Of a stretch of DNA of 28,215 nucleotides, positions 7,390 to 15,950 are shown one piece after another. Source of the stretch: a virus; IMG/VR virus record IMGVR_UViG_3300036806_000133, positions 1 through 28,215 of that record; one strand, written 5' to 3'. The position numbers and the translations under genes were made by a program. Every line of letters begins with the position of its first letter. The first letter of the stretch is position 1. The notes under the pieces are model-generated. The model did not search any database. It worked only from the letters and a program-made list of their open reading frames with translations, and had not been told where the DNA came from.

Positions 7390-8037
7390 TTATGCCGCTA
7401 GCCAGCCGCCGAGTATGCTTCCGCCAGCGCCTAGCGCCGAGCCGAGCAAGCTCGAACCTTGAGCCTGCTTGCCTGCCGTACCGTAGAGGTTTGCGTAAGT
7501 CTGACCAGCCTGACCCTGACCTTGCAGGCTTCCCTGCATTGCCGAAGTACCCTGACCGGAGAGGATTCCAGCAGCAGACCACATGTTGCGGAGAGCGTCC
7601 TGATATCCAGCGTTGGTCATGTCACTGAATAGCTGACCGGTCTGCTGACTCTGTCCTAAGCTCTGCTGCAACGCCTGTGTTGCGCCGAAGCCCGAAGGCG
7701 AGGTCATTCCGAAGCCACGATTCTGCAATGACTGGCTCAATGCTCCGCGTTGCGCCGATTGCGCATTTGCGAGATTGCCGAGCGACTGGTCGTACTGAAT
7801 TTTGTAAGGCCCTGTCGGCCCCATTGAAGCAGTGGTCAAATTGTTCGGATTGAGGAAGCCGCCGAGCGTGCCTCCGCTTGCGCTGTTCGGATCAGTGCCG
7901 AACAAAGTGCCGAATGCCGTCTTTGATTGCGCTGCGAGTTGGTCAGAAAGACGAGCCGATGCTTGCGCCGATGCTGTTGCTCCTGCATCTGCCGCTGACG
8001 CTTGCGGCGCGTTAACTTGTTTTGGGGAACCGCCCAT
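7390..8037 (-). CDS. Ala/Gly/Gln-rich internal-virion-type protein (215 residues)
   Basis: An N-terminal helix-rich segment (ASAADAGATASAQASARLSDQL) is followed by a Gly/Ser/Gln-rich body with repeated SLGQSQQTGQL-like phrases, and a C-terminal glycine-rich hydrophobic end (about 195-215, SALGAGGSILGGWLAA). Phage proteins of this composition between tail genes and the fibre are commonly internal virion or ejection proteins whose hydrophobic end contacts membrane. A TAAGGATG ribosome-binding site precedes the ATG. It is followed closely by the PITSP-repeat gene. Confidence 0.55.
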   Translation of the reverse strand: MGGSPKQVNAPQASAADAGATASAQASARLSDQLAAQSKTAFGTLFGTDPNSASGGTLGGFLNPNNLTTASMGPTGPYKIQYDQSLGNLANAQSAQRGALSQSLQNRGFGMTSPSGFGATQALQQSLGQSQQTGQLFSDMTNAGYQDALRNMWSAAGILSGQGTSAMQGSLQGQGQAGQTYANLYGTAGKQAQGSSLLGSALGAGGSILGGWLAA

Positions 8038-8048
8038 TTAAAACATCC

Positions 8049-8441
8049 TTAGTCTTTCGTGAACCACTTGATTGCTTTGCTCCATGCATGCGTGAAGCCC
8101 ATTTGTTGAACCCACTTCGTAGGCTTGGGCAGATATACCGGGACATGGCAAATCTGCTTCTGTACCGGGTGCCCTGCGATCAACTCCGCGAATTTTTTGT
8201 AGGTCATCAATAAGCCCCGGCGAATCGTGCTATCCGACAAGCCTTCGGTGTTGAAAACCATGTGCGGCTCGATAAACCAAACTTGTTGTGCTGACAAGGA
8301 GCAAAAGGGCTTACCTTCAAACTCCGCAATGACCGTCACGCACTTCGTTAGGTCAACTTCGTCTACGTCCTGAGCTTTCAGTTCCTCGCGCAGAAAAGGG
8401 AAATCCAATTGATCCGCCAAGCGGATCGTTACCTGTCCCAT
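8049..8441 (-). CDS. GNAT-fold-like small virion protein (130 residues)
   Basis: The layout suggests a reduced acetyltransferase-like fold: N-terminal TIRLADQLDFPFL, a central strand region CSLSAQQVWFIEPHMVF, a helix GLLMTYKKFAELIAG, and a C-terminal strand-loop ending in a W-V-Q-Q-M-G-F-T-H-A-W phrase typical of the last motif of GNAT proteins. T7 gp13 and related internal-virion proteins share this style. No convincing acetyl-CoA loop (R/QxxGxG/A) is visible, so catalysis is doubtful. AAGGAAAGAAG lies before the ATG. Its position heading the internal-protein cluster supports a structural or assembly role. Confidence 0.45.
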   Translation of the reverse strand: MGQVTIRLADQLDFPFLREELKAQDVDEVDLTKCVTVIAEFEGKPFCSLSAQQVWFIEPHMVFNTEGLSDSTIRRGLLMTYKKFAELIAGHPVQKQICHVPVYLPKPTKWVQQMGFTHAWSKAIKWFTKD

Positions 8442-8466
8442 GTCTTCTTTCCTTTTTCGTTTTGGA

Positions 8467-8808
8467 TTACGTCCAGTTATGCAGATCGGTCATGCCGTAG
8501 TTGGCATTCTCAGCCGATAGCACATCCAGCAACTCGCCGAGAGACATTCCCGCCGTCGCGCCTTGCGAAGCATACGTCGTCACGGTTTCATCAGTGATCG
8601 TTGCGAACGATGATCTGTAAACCTGCACCCGAGTGTCTTGCGTTGCCGCATCCATCTGGTGAGACGAAGTCAGAATCAGCACCAAGCACCAATCGTCAAT
8701 CGTTGGAGGCTGTGCTGGCATAAGCCAGCGATGCCCGTAGGCTGCGCATATCGGCTTGTACTCTCCCTGCGAATCAATCCAACATTTAGTGAGCATCCAT
8801 CTGGTCAT
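8467..8808 (-). CDS. Hypothetical phage protein (113 residues)
   Basis: A Trp-rich N-terminal half (MTRWMLTKCW, YGHRWLMPAQPPTIDDWCLVLIL) is followed by a soluble helical C-terminus (SLGELLDVLSAENANYG). Five bases separate its start from the stop of the FN3/carbohydrate-binding tail protein, so it is part of the same operon. There is no obvious ribosome-binding site, which suggests translational coupling. No known family is recognised. Confidence 0.6.
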   Translation of the reverse strand: MTRWMLTKCWIDSQGEYKPICAAYGHRWLMPAQPPTIDDWCLVLILTSSHQMDAATQDTRVQVYRSSFATITDETVTTYASQGATAGMSLGELLDVLSAENANYGMTDLHNWT

Positions 8809-8812
8809 ACGA

Positions 8813-11230
8813 TTAGCAAGGGAGAACGAAGGGGTTGTGGATCAGCAAATCCGGCTTACCGTTTTCGTCGAGGAGCCAGTAGTTCGCTTCGTCAAATTCA
8901 TCTACAGCGATCTTGATGTCAACGCGAGTGCCGGGTGTCCCGTCAAATATGTTTCCGGGTACGCGATATGCAGGAGTCCAACGGGTTCCGTCCCAGATCG
9001 GTTCAGCGGGGGAAACCTTGTGACCTTTGACAATGCGCCAAGCGGAAATTTCCGTGCTGCTAGTGAATAGTACTCGCCGAAATACATTTGACTGTGTTTT
9101 GAAGGAGTAGCCCAGAATCATGTCACCAGCGATGACAGTACTTGCCTTGCTCACCTCATTGGTTCTGACCTTTTCGTTTCCTTCAGGACAGGTGTCGCCG
9201 CCGCCGCCCGTTCCACCACCAGGGCTACCACCTGAAGCAGCCGTGGTGACTTTGACCACGGGAATGTCAATGAACCCGTCAAAAGCCGTCTGAGCCGCAA
9301 GTGTTGAGCTTGGCGAAGTTGGAGGCGGACTGCTGTTTACGGCAGTAATCGCTCCTGTAGAGGCGTTGATCCTCAGATAGATGTAATAACCCGTGGTTGA
9401 GGACAAGCTCGTATAAGAAATCGGAGAGCCGCCGCTTGCAGGCACACTGAGCGTGCTTGTGTCTTTCCTTAACAGCGTCTGCCCTGACCAAGTTATGGTG
9501 ATGCTGCTACTGTCAAAAGAAAAACTGAGCGTAATCGCCTGACCGGCAATGATTGACCCTTGCCCGTTCAAAGCCGATGAAACGCTGATCGTATTGCTGC
9601 TATTGACGAACTTCAGGCGGCGGAACGTGCTGCCATCTAGGAGTTCGTTATCCATGTTGGTCTGGCGAATCACATGGATGTCGTCAAACCAGCAGGTCGA
9701 GGATGTAACTGCCGTTTGCTTCAACGCAACCTGACAACTCACGGTGTTAGCCGGAGCCACGCCCTGATTCTCGTAGATGTTCCAAGACGCCGAGGTTGGC
9801 GCACCGCCATCAGCGGCAACACTTCCCACAGAAGCCCCGGTCTTATCCAAGAACACCAGCGCGGTGACGACATCGGAAGTTCCGTCGCCCTTCATAGCGG
9901 CTTGCACGAAGAAGTTATCGCCCGGTGAACAGGGCCATTTGCTCTCGCTCAAAACCGCTTGGTTCTGCGGTGCCGTGGTGATCTTCAAACTCCGATTTCC
10001 AGAGTCCGGCGAGACCGTCTCATAAGAGAGGTTCAGACTGGAGGGGTTGAGCCAGCCCGGTGGAGGCAATATAGAAGATGACGCCTCGAAGTTCGCATTC
10101 GCTACTACAATCTCTCGCCCGGTGAACTGCGGAACCTTCAGGTAAGTTGCGCCCTGCCCGATCTGATCCATGTTCTGCAACGGTGGAATAGCTGCTGCTG
10201 CCGCCGAGGCAGTGGATTCGCCGATATGGTTGACGGCTGTAACGAAGTAGTCAAAATACGCGCCCGCCGCCGCGTCCGAGATTCCGGTTGTGTCCAGATA
10301 GGTGTAGTGACGTGCGCCTGTGGATGTGATGGTGGTCTTCAGCGTTGCCGAGCCGAACCCCGCACCGTGAGGACCGCGATAGACCTTGTACGAAGTGATG
10401 TCCGATTCGAGACCGGCATCGAAGTCCACTTGTACGCCCGTTGTGATGACGGTTACACGGACGTTCTCCAGCTTTGCCGGAGCCGTCTCTGTGCCATTCA
10501 GTGTTACGGTGTGAGTTATGGCGCTTGTCGCGTTGATGCCGTTCTGACTGACTGCGAACGCTTGCAGCGTTACCGTCTCGCCCGTTTGAATCATCGTGAA
10601 GCTAAACGGACTGGAAGCGCCGCTGGACTGTCCGACGATCTGCGGGTTCGTATCGCTCAGATACCCGGTCGCTTGAATCTGGCAAGAGCCAAAGTTCGGG
10701 TCTGCTGGAACCGCGAAGTTCACGCAGACGAGTTGAACGCCATTGCTGCCCGCGCCGAGCGAAACACTCCAATCGGAGATTGCATCGGGCGGAAGTAGGT
10801 TTGCATTTAGAGCCGTGAGATTTAACGGGCCGCTAACGATAGGATTGCCAGTTATCTCTGTCTGAGCAAGACCCGCACGTTCCGGCAATGGAATCGTTTG
10901 CAGCCAGTAAAACTGATCTGCCAATAAAGCTTGATCCGAATCTATGTACTGGAAGTCGCCGTTCGCGTTCTCGGCAGTGAGAGGGTATGTCTGCAAGCAC
11001 GTCGCGGAAGATAGATCGTTGATGCCGTTCCGCATCACGTTGAGTTGCGAGCAGCCGGTTAGATCCGGGCCGAGCGTGAACTTAATAGCCGCTCCAAAGC
11101 TATTTGCCAACGGCGTGACAGTAAAAGTTGCAACCGGATTCTTAGGCAGTTCGGCATTGCGCAGACGCAGCAAGTCAGCCGTGGTTTGAGCACGGAATAG
11201 AGCATCATCAGCCGAGAGGTATCTACTCAC
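8813..11230 (-). CDS. Tail protein with FN3-like domains and a carbohydrate-binding-like module (805 residues)
   Basis: GTG start at 11230 with an AAGGAT site upstream. After a short helical N-terminus there are beta domains at about 35-135 and 150-245, and a clearer fibronectin-III-like domain at 250-348 (DITSYKVYRG through YFVTAVNHIGEST). Residues about 376-530 resemble a CBM_4_9-type jelly roll: NANFEASSS, GNRSLKIT, then WFDDIHVIR. A Gly-rich linker with DTCPEG near 690-700 leads to a C-terminal beta domain. Such modular proteins bind surface glycans or decorate the tail. It follows the stabilisation protein and precedes the internal-protein cluster, so a tail-hub, tail-spike or collar role is likely. 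Confidence 0.65.
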   Translation of the reverse strand: MSRYLSADDALFRAQTTADLLRLRNAELPKNPVATFTVTPLANSFGAAIKFTLGPDLTGCSQLNVMRNGINDLSSATCLQTYPLTAENANGDFQYIDSDQALLADQFYWLQTIPLPERAGLAQTEITGNPIVSGPLNLTALNANLLPPDAISDWSVSLGAGSNGVQLVCVNFAVPADPNFGSCQIQATGYLSDTNPQIVGQSSGASSPFSFTMIQTGETVTLQAFAVSQNGINATSAITHTVTLNGTETAPAKLENVRVTVITTGVQVDFDAGLESDITSYKVYRGPHGAGFGSATLKTTITSTGARHYTYLDTTGISDAAAGAYFDYFVTAVNHIGESTASAAAAAIPPLQNMDQIGQGATYLKVPQFTGREIVVANANFEASSSILPPPGWLNPSSLNLSYETVSPDSGNRSLKITTAPQNQAVLSESKWPCSPGDNFFVQAAMKGDGTSDVVTALVFLDKTGASVGSVAADGGAPTSASWNIYENQGVAPANTVSCQVALKQTAVTSSTCWFDDIHVIRQTNMDNELLDGSTFRRLKFVNSSNTISVSSALNGQGSIIAGQAITLSFSFDSSSITITWSGQTLLRKDTSTLSVPASGGSPISYTSLSSTTGYYIYLRINASTGAITAVNSSPPPTSPSSTLAAQTAFDGFIDIPVVKVTTAASGGSPGGGTGGGGDTCPEGNEKVRTNEVSKASTVIAGDMILGYSFKTQSNVFRRVLFTSSTEISAWRIVKGHKVSPAEPIWDGTRWTPAYRVPGNIFDGTPGTRVDIKIAVDEFDEANYWLLDENGKPDLLIHNPFVLPC

Positions 11231-11239
11231 TAATTATCC

Positions 11240-13870
11240 TTAGGGGTTTGTTGCTGAGACAGGAACCGCTGAAATATCAATCATGGAAATCGAAGCGTCT
11301 CCAGTGTCCGAGGGGAAAGTGATTGCTGTCCGCATCCACTGCCCGTTTGCTGTCTCTGCTTGCGAGAGCAAATTTCCACGGATGAGCGTAGGGTCTATGC
11401 CATAACGGCTAGGCTTAGGCTGCGTCGGGATGGAAACGAGGCTTCTCGCCATATCCACGCCGTCCGTTGAAACCGCCGATACTGAGAAGCTTCCGAGCGC
11501 GTCGCGCCGGTCTGTGGTGATATCCATCCACATGTACTTTTTGCTTACACCCGGCATCTTGTGGTTCAGCCAAATGCTGCCCCATTGCGGTGCATAGAGG
11601 TTGCCGGTCGCCGTTCCAGTGTCTGAGTGCGAGGACACGTTCGCGTGTGTGAAATTCGCAGTAAATGAAGTCGCTGAGGCAGAAGCTACTGTGAGCGTTT
11701 GCCCGTTCAAGAATGTTGAAGTCGTCAGACCAGCCAGCGCGACCTTGCCGCCAGACAAGAAAGAGTTGTTTGCTGTAATCGTCACAACATTGCTTGTCAG
11801 GGAAACGTTAGTGATCGCGGCGATTCCGGCATCGCAGTTTCCGCCGTCGGGCCAGCGATACACATTGCCTGTCATGTCGCCAAAGAACATGTAGGTTGTG
11901 TTGCCTACGTCTACGGGACTCATGGCGAACATGCGATGAGCGAAGTTGAAATCCGATTCGGTTAAGCCAACGTTAGAGCCGTCGCTCAACAGTGTGCGGT
12001 AGCCGCTGGAGCCGACTAAGGAGCTTGCGTCGTACACTTGCAGCCAACTGATGCCAGTGCCGCCGTCTGTTGATACTCCGACAAAAATCAGGTGATAGCG
12101 TCCGAAGTTGAAGACACGGACAATCGCATTCGGCAGTTGCGCATCCGTAATGTCCGCCATTGAGCGAAGACCGGGGATCGGTTGCGCGAGTTTTGCAGAA
12201 AGGTCAACCGGAGCCGAAGCACCGTCGAAGCCCCAGAGCTTCTTGTCTGGGCCGAGCCAAACCATTTGGTTCGGAGAGACGAGGCACACGGCTTGAAAGC
12301 CCGCACAACCCGGCTCGATGATGTCATCATTTTTCTGGAATGTGTTGGCGTCAAAGCCGCTCACTTGGAACCACATCTTCGGAGTGGCAAGCATCAGTGT
12401 TTGGTTGAACACGATGCCGCCTGATACACGCTTTACTTTTCCCGGTACTTGGAAGCGTACTTCCGAGGGAAAGGACTCCTGAGGTATGCCAAGATCAACC
12501 TCACTCAATCCCGAGCAATAGACAGCATCGGGATCAGAGGGCATTCCCATAATTGCAATTCTGCCCTGGTACTCGACCGCCCACTGATATGGAGGCGGAG
12601 GAAGATTGTCGATAGGCAGGACGCGGGTAGAATCCAGTTGCTCAACGGTGAGCGAGTCACCGAAGCTCGTTGTTCCGTTAGAGATTTCGCCGACGAAGAT
12701 CAGGTTTCCGCCCTGACCATCTGCGGCATCCGTCGTGCCGAAAACCCAAATGTGCGTGACGCGGGTATTCGTGGAAGCGGTCAAGCCTCCGACGTTCACA
12801 ACTTTGTTCGTGAAAGGCCCGGTGTCGCCAGAGATTGGTGACGGTGGCCCGACATGGACAAAGTTTGTTCCTTTATCGTCAGTCCATTTGCTGACATAGC
12901 AGAAGGCATATTGCCGACCGAAGTCCAAACTCAAAGTGCCCGAACTCAGGCTGACAGTCGGAGCCGTGAGTGGTGCCTGAAGTCCATGCGTCCAGAGTGT
13001 CTCTGTGCCTGAGACGTTATATTCGGCATAAGCGTTGATGCCGTTGCTCATGTAGAGACCCATGACAGAGCCGTCTATGAAACAGAAGCCATTAGTCGAA
13101 GACTCAGCCGTGGATAAAACAGTCAGACCCGAAGTGCCGTCATTCTTCGTGAAGGCAATTTTGGTTGGCGCATAGGTGGAAGCCGTAGAGCCGATTTCTA
13201 GTTGAGGGTTCGAGAAGACAAGAGGCTGCCCGTTCGCAACGGTGCAGTTGCCTGTATCTGGTAGAGCCACGACTTGAGTAACTCCGGGCGGAACCGTGAA
13301 AGTTCCTGTGATTCTTCCGTTCACGCCCATAGGTTGAAACGCTGCGCCATACTGCGTGATAACTGTAGGGTCGTAAATCAACCAAGACGGCGAAGCCCCG
13401 GCAGATGTGACGTGGGTAGCGTCTATGTATCCCGATAGCGTGTAGGTCGTATTAGGCGTTACGTTGAACACCTTTGATTCACGTACGCGGAAGCCTGATG
13501 CTGAACCAGTGCCGGTGTACGTCCACTTTCCCCCGGCAATTGCGCCGCCCGTCGAGCTGAACACCATTAGCGGATCGCCCGTCCAAGTGAGAGCAGTGCC
13601 GTCGCTGTCGGGAATCATGTTTACGCCATAGTTGAGAACAAGCCACTGCTCGCTATCACTCTGCCGTTGAAAATCAAACATCCTTTGAATCTGAGACCCG
13701 GTGCCCAAAACTTTCGTGTATCCCTTACGCTTGCGAACCATTGAGTCGCCAAGGAACATCACGTCCGAAGCAACAAGGCATGCTTCGGGAATCATGTTGG
13801 TGAGATTGCGTGCTGTTTGACGACCTCCTCGGAAGTCATTCAGAACAGCTCTTTCAAGATTCTGGATCAT
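11240..13870 (-). CDS. P22 gp10-like stabilisation / tail hub protein with inserted glycan-binding-like module (876 residues)
   Basis: The opening (LNDFRGGRQTARNLTNMIPE, then VRKRKGY) matches the pattern of podovirus packaged-DNA stabilisation or tail-tube B proteins, which start with many short beta segments and an xxKRKG/RPG turn. Residues about 83-236 form an extra CBM-like module (NMIPDSDG, TGTGSASGFRV, NTTYTLSGYI, ending NPQLEIGSTASTYAPT). Near 695-780 lies an Ig-like insertion (VSLTSNVVTITANNSF, LNGQTLTVASA). The rest is beta-propeller-like (IAIMGMPSDPDAVYCSG, MVWLGPDKKLWGFDG). The start ATG overlaps the adaptor stop by one base (TAATG), giving translational coupling to the protein it should contact. 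Confidence 0.7.
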   Translation of the reverse strand: MIQNLERAVLNDFRGGRQTARNLTNMIPEACLVASDVMFLGDSMVRKRKGYTKVLGTGSQIQRMFDFQRQSDSEQWLVLNYGVNMIPDSDGTALTWTGDPLMVFSSTGGAIAGGKWTYTGTGSASGFRVRESKVFNVTPNTTYTLSGYIDATHVTSAGASPSWLIYDPTVITQYGAAFQPMGVNGRITGTFTVPPGVTQVVALPDTGNCTVANGQPLVFSNPQLEIGSTASTYAPTKIAFTKNDGTSGLTVLSTAESSTNGFCFIDGSVMGLYMSNGINAYAEYNVSGTETLWTHGLQAPLTAPTVSLSSGTLSLDFGRQYAFCYVSKWTDDKGTNFVHVGPPSPISGDTGPFTNKVVNVGGLTASTNTRVTHIWVFGTTDAADGQGGNLIFVGEISNGTTSFGDSLTVEQLDSTRVLPIDNLPPPPYQWAVEYQGRIAIMGMPSDPDAVYCSGLSEVDLGIPQESFPSEVRFQVPGKVKRVSGGIVFNQTLMLATPKMWFQVSGFDANTFQKNDDIIEPGCAGFQAVCLVSPNQMVWLGPDKKLWGFDGASAPVDLSAKLAQPIPGLRSMADITDAQLPNAIVRVFNFGRYHLIFVGVSTDGGTGISWLQVYDASSLVGSSGYRTLLSDGSNVGLTESDFNFAHRMFAMSPVDVGNTTYMFFGDMTGNVYRWPDGGNCDAGIAAITNVSLTSNVVTITANNSFLSGGKVALAGLTTSTFLNGQTLTVASASATSFTANFTHANVSSHSDTGTATGNLYAPQWGSIWLNHKMPGVSKKYMWMDITTDRRDALGSFSVSAVSTDGVDMARSLVSIPTQPKPSRYGIDPTLIRGNLLSQAETANGQWMRTAITFPSDTGDASISMIDISAVPVSATNP

Positions 13871-14568
13871 TAGAGGTACTCGGCGAGATATGGGGTAACA
13901 GTCGTGGGGTGCTGGAGTTGGCGTTCGCGGATCACAGTTAACGCCATATCGAGTTTCTGGTCAGCCGATGCCGCATATTTTTCTGCGAGGTCATCATTAT
14001 TGCCACGCAGCAATTCGGAAACAGCAAAGTCCAGCACAAAGTCCCTGAGGTCTGTTGGAATCATGTAGGGATCGGTCGCAGCAAAAACCTCTACATACTT
14101 CGCGATGTAGATGAGTTCCACTTGGCGCGTATCCTGTGGGGCCGGCGTCAGGAAAATGCTGAGAGTCTGGTCGTCATTACCGTCCACAGCAGTTGATTGC
14201 TTCAAGTAGGGGCCTTGGTAATTGAACTGCGAAGAACACCCAAACGTCATAGTTGGACTTGGGCTGTCATCGCGACCTTCGGGCGAATTTGTGTCTGCGG
14301 GCTCGATGAGCCGCCATTTGTCTTGAACATTGAAGCGTTCGCGAACGCGAACAAGCTGATTCACCGTAACTGGGAGCGCGTACTCTTGCGTGTTTGGTGC
14401 GATTGTTACGGAGCTAATGTCAGTCGTGCGAAAGTACTGCTGGTCTTCCTTGAGCGCAGCTTGATAAGCGAAACGAGAACCAGCATTGATCGCTGCCCAC
14501 ACTTCGGAGTCGGGTCGAGAGAAGTAGGTCTTAGAGGCAGCAAGATCGTGGATGTTTTGCAGATTCAT
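13870..14568 (-). CDS. Head-tail adaptor (P22 gp4 / T7 gp11 type)
   Basis: 232 residues. The helical N-terminus (DSEVWAAINAGSRFAYQAAL), a beta middle (VTIAPNTQEYALPVTVNQLVRVRE), a central LIYIAKYVEVF strand, and a C-terminal helical bundle (IPTDLRDFVLDFAVSELLRG, then a DQKLDMALTVIRERQ helix) fit the adaptor/tail-tubular-protein-A fold that sits under the portal. An AGGAA site precedes the ATG at 14568. Its stop overlaps the start of the stabilisation protein. A 103-base leader with a long-range stem precedes it. Adaptor and stabilisation genes in tandem are typical of short-tailed phages. Confidence 0.7.
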   Translation of the reverse strand: MNLQNIHDLAASKTYFSRPDSEVWAAINAGSRFAYQAALKEDQQYFRTTDISSVTIAPNTQEYALPVTVNQLVRVRERFNVQDKWRLIEPADTNSPEGRDDSPSPTMTFGCSSQFNYQGPYLKQSTAVDGNDDQTLSIFLTPAPQDTRQVELIYIAKYVEVFAATDPYMIPTDLRDFVLDFAVSELLRGNNDDLAEKYAASADQKLDMALTVIRERQLQHPTTVTPYLAEYL

Positions 14569-14589
14569 TAAATGGTTCCTGAAAATTTA

Positions 14590-14664
14590 GGATCGGACGT
14601 GTTTCATGAGGAAGAAAGTAGAGAACCCGTCCACGCATCTCGCGCAGCACCATGCATCCGACCC
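14590..14664 (-). other. Long-range stem in the adaptor leader RNA
   Basis: On the minus strand GGGTCGGATG (14655-14664) can pair with CGTCCGATCC (14590-14599) over ten pairs, two of them G-U, enclosing about 55 bases. The 3' arm lies roughly 20 bases before the adaptor start. It may be an RNA processing or protective structure. Seen by eye only. Confidence 0.35.
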
Positions 14665-14671
14665 GTCTCTA

Positions 14672-15358
14672 TTACTTTTGAAGTTCTGCCCGCTTGGTAT
14701 TGATCGCTTCGTCGCGTTGCAACATCGCTTGCGCTTCTTTCTCTGCTTCCAGCTTGCGAGCTTTGTTGTTCGCAGCTAATAGCTGACCACGAAGCCTCTG
14801 AATTTCTTTTTCCTTATCGTCGGCATTATTCGTAAGTGCAGGTTGTTCTGCGGGCTTCGCAGAACGGACGACGCTCTGCTCGAAAATTGTTGTTGCGGGA
14901 TCGACAAGGTTCAGTAGCTTAAAAGCGTGGCGTGTGAATGCTGATGCCGCTTTGGGTGCGCCGCCAGCAGCACGAGAGTCAGCGCAATAGTTCACATGCC
15001 GCTGCACAGTGTTCTGCAAATGCTGCTGCCAAAGGCGTTCACCCTTTTCCTGGGCTTCTTCTTCGTTACGAGCAAAAGGGTTGTCATCATCGACATCCGT
15101 TGCCATCTGCTCATCAATCAAAATGATTCCCCGATGTCCGTGCTTAGTCGCGAGGTCAAGGTGAAAATAGACCGGGACGCGAGGGACGCCATGTTGCGGT
15201 GCCGGAATTTCATCCGGCAATGTGAAGAACGAGTGGGCGGGTGCATTGATCTCATAGTGAGCGTTCCAGCCGTGACCGTCTTTCGGGCCTTCGGGCTTGA
15301 TCGTGTAGAGCAGCTTTTCTGCTAACCGATCACCACCGTTGTAAAGTTTGCGATTCAT
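14672..15358 (-). CDS. Hypothetical phage protein with C-terminal coiled coil (228 residues)
   Basis: The N-terminal half is compact and mixed (LYTIKPEGPKDGHGWNAHYEI, VPRVPVYFHLDLATKHGHRGIIL), followed by an acidic loop DVDDDNPFARNEEEAQEKG, a helical region, and a charged C-terminal coiled coil (about 178-228, EKEIQRLRGQLLAANNKARKLE). It lies between the capsid and the adaptor. Its start has an AGGAGAG site embedded in a 47-base element that is duplicated before the scaffold gene. Position would allow a head-completion or assembly role, but no family is recognised. Confidence 0.65.
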   Translation of the reverse strand: MNRKLYNGGDRLAEKLLYTIKPEGPKDGHGWNAHYEINAPAHSFFTLPDEIPAPQHGVPRVPVYFHLDLATKHGHRGIILIDEQMATDVDDDNPFARNEEEAQEKGERLWQQHLQNTVQRHVNYCADSRAAGGAPKAASAFTRHAFKLLNLVDPATTIFEQSVVRSAKPAEQPALTNNADDKEKEIQRLRGQLLAANNKARKLEAEKEAQAMLQRDEAINTKRAELQK

Positions 15359-15363
15359 TGAAT

Positions 15364-15410
15364 TACTCTCCTAAAGAACCGGATAACCGATTGGCTCCGA
15401 TTTCGGATTT
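15364..15410 (-). promoter_or_regulatory. Duplicated leader element, copy 2 (before the 228-residue gene)
   Basis: A 47-base block filling the gap upstream of the start at 15358, matching 18529-18578 at about 39 of 47 aligned positions by hand alignment. Conserved parts are AAATCCGA, GGAGC, GTTATCCGG, TCTT and AGGAGAGTA (the ribosome-binding site). TCCG-AAAT-CGGA can form a tetraloop hairpin. Confidence 0.65.
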
Positions 15411-15413
15411 GGT

Positions 15414-15893
15414 TTAAAAAACGTTGTGGCGTTCGATCAGGGTTACGACTTCGTTGATCTGGCGACGGTTGTCGCGCTTCCTTGCCTGAATCTCGTCGCG
15501 GATGTCCTTGCGCTGCTGGGCGTCGTTCTCCGCCTCGATCTCTTCCATGCGGCGGATGATTCCTTCTGCGCCGCCGAATTTCTTGTTGATATCCATGCCC
15601 TTGACGGCTTCGATCACGCTGCTCTCAAGAGGGCGGTAACTTCCGTCCTCGCCCTGCACCATCCAAACGTAAGAACGGCGGCACAGATGAGAATGTCCCC
15701 CAGACGGGGATTCGATGGCGTGCTCCATGCACTCTTCAATAACCCAGCGATGCTTGCGGCGATTCCATGTGACAATCAGTCGGGCGTCGAGGCTCGAAAG
15801 CTGCTCGACAAAAGATTCTGGTGCTGTCCTTTGCTCTGAAAGGACATCGGTAGGAAGGTAGAGCGTGCCTTGCGTGTACTTTTGAAATTCCAT
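15414..15893 (-). CDS. Hypothetical phage protein (159 residues)
   Basis: ATG at 15893 is preferred; a TTG two codons upstream would add only Met-Lys, and no strong ribosome-binding site precedes either. The N-terminal two thirds appear globular (RLIVTWNRRKHRWVIEECMEH, SHLCRRSYVWMVQGEDGSYRPL). The C-terminus is a highly charged helix (GAEGIIRRMEEIEAENDAQQR, then RKRDNRRQINEVVTLIER). It comes directly after the capsid terminator-like hairpin, so its expression is probably lower than capsid. It resembles unnamed phage proteins found near capsid genes; no function is assignable. Confidence 0.65.
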   Translation of the reverse strand: MEFQKYTQGTLYLPTDVLSEQRTAPESFVEQLSSLDARLIVTWNRRKHRWVIEECMEHAIESPSGGHSHLCRRSYVWMVQGEDGSYRPLESSVIEAVKGMDINKKFGGAEGIIRRMEEIEAENDAQQRKDIRDEIQARKRDNRRQINEVVTLIERHNVF

Positions 15894-15905
15894 TTTCAAT
15901 CTAAA

Positions 15906-15945
15906 GGTGAAATGAGACCTGCCCGGTTTTCCCAGACAGGTCTCA
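15906..15945 (-). terminator. Terminator-like hairpin directly after the capsid gene
   Basis: After the capsid stop the minus strand has TGAGACCTG (15937-15945) and CAGGTCTCA (15913-15921) as perfect 9-base arms. Inner pairs, including two G-U, extend the stem to about 14 around a GAAAA loop, and TTT follows. The short U-tract suggests partial termination or a 3' RNA stabiliser, separating the abundant capsid message from the genes behind it. Confidence 0.7.
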
Positions 15946-15950
15946 AGGGG

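Noticed and set aside
6787-7401. 204-codon plus-strand frame antisense to the PITSP protein
   Set aside because: Its regular GLVIG and CIWNPV repeats are only the reverse reading of the PITSP repeats; the minus gene has an AAGGAG site and fits the operon.
10226-10798. 190-codon plus-strand frame
   Set aside because: Arg/Cys-rich product antisense to the FN3-domain tail protein; no start signal.
14600-14660. 17-codon frame in the gap before the adaptor
   Set aside because: No ribosome-binding site and implausible composition.
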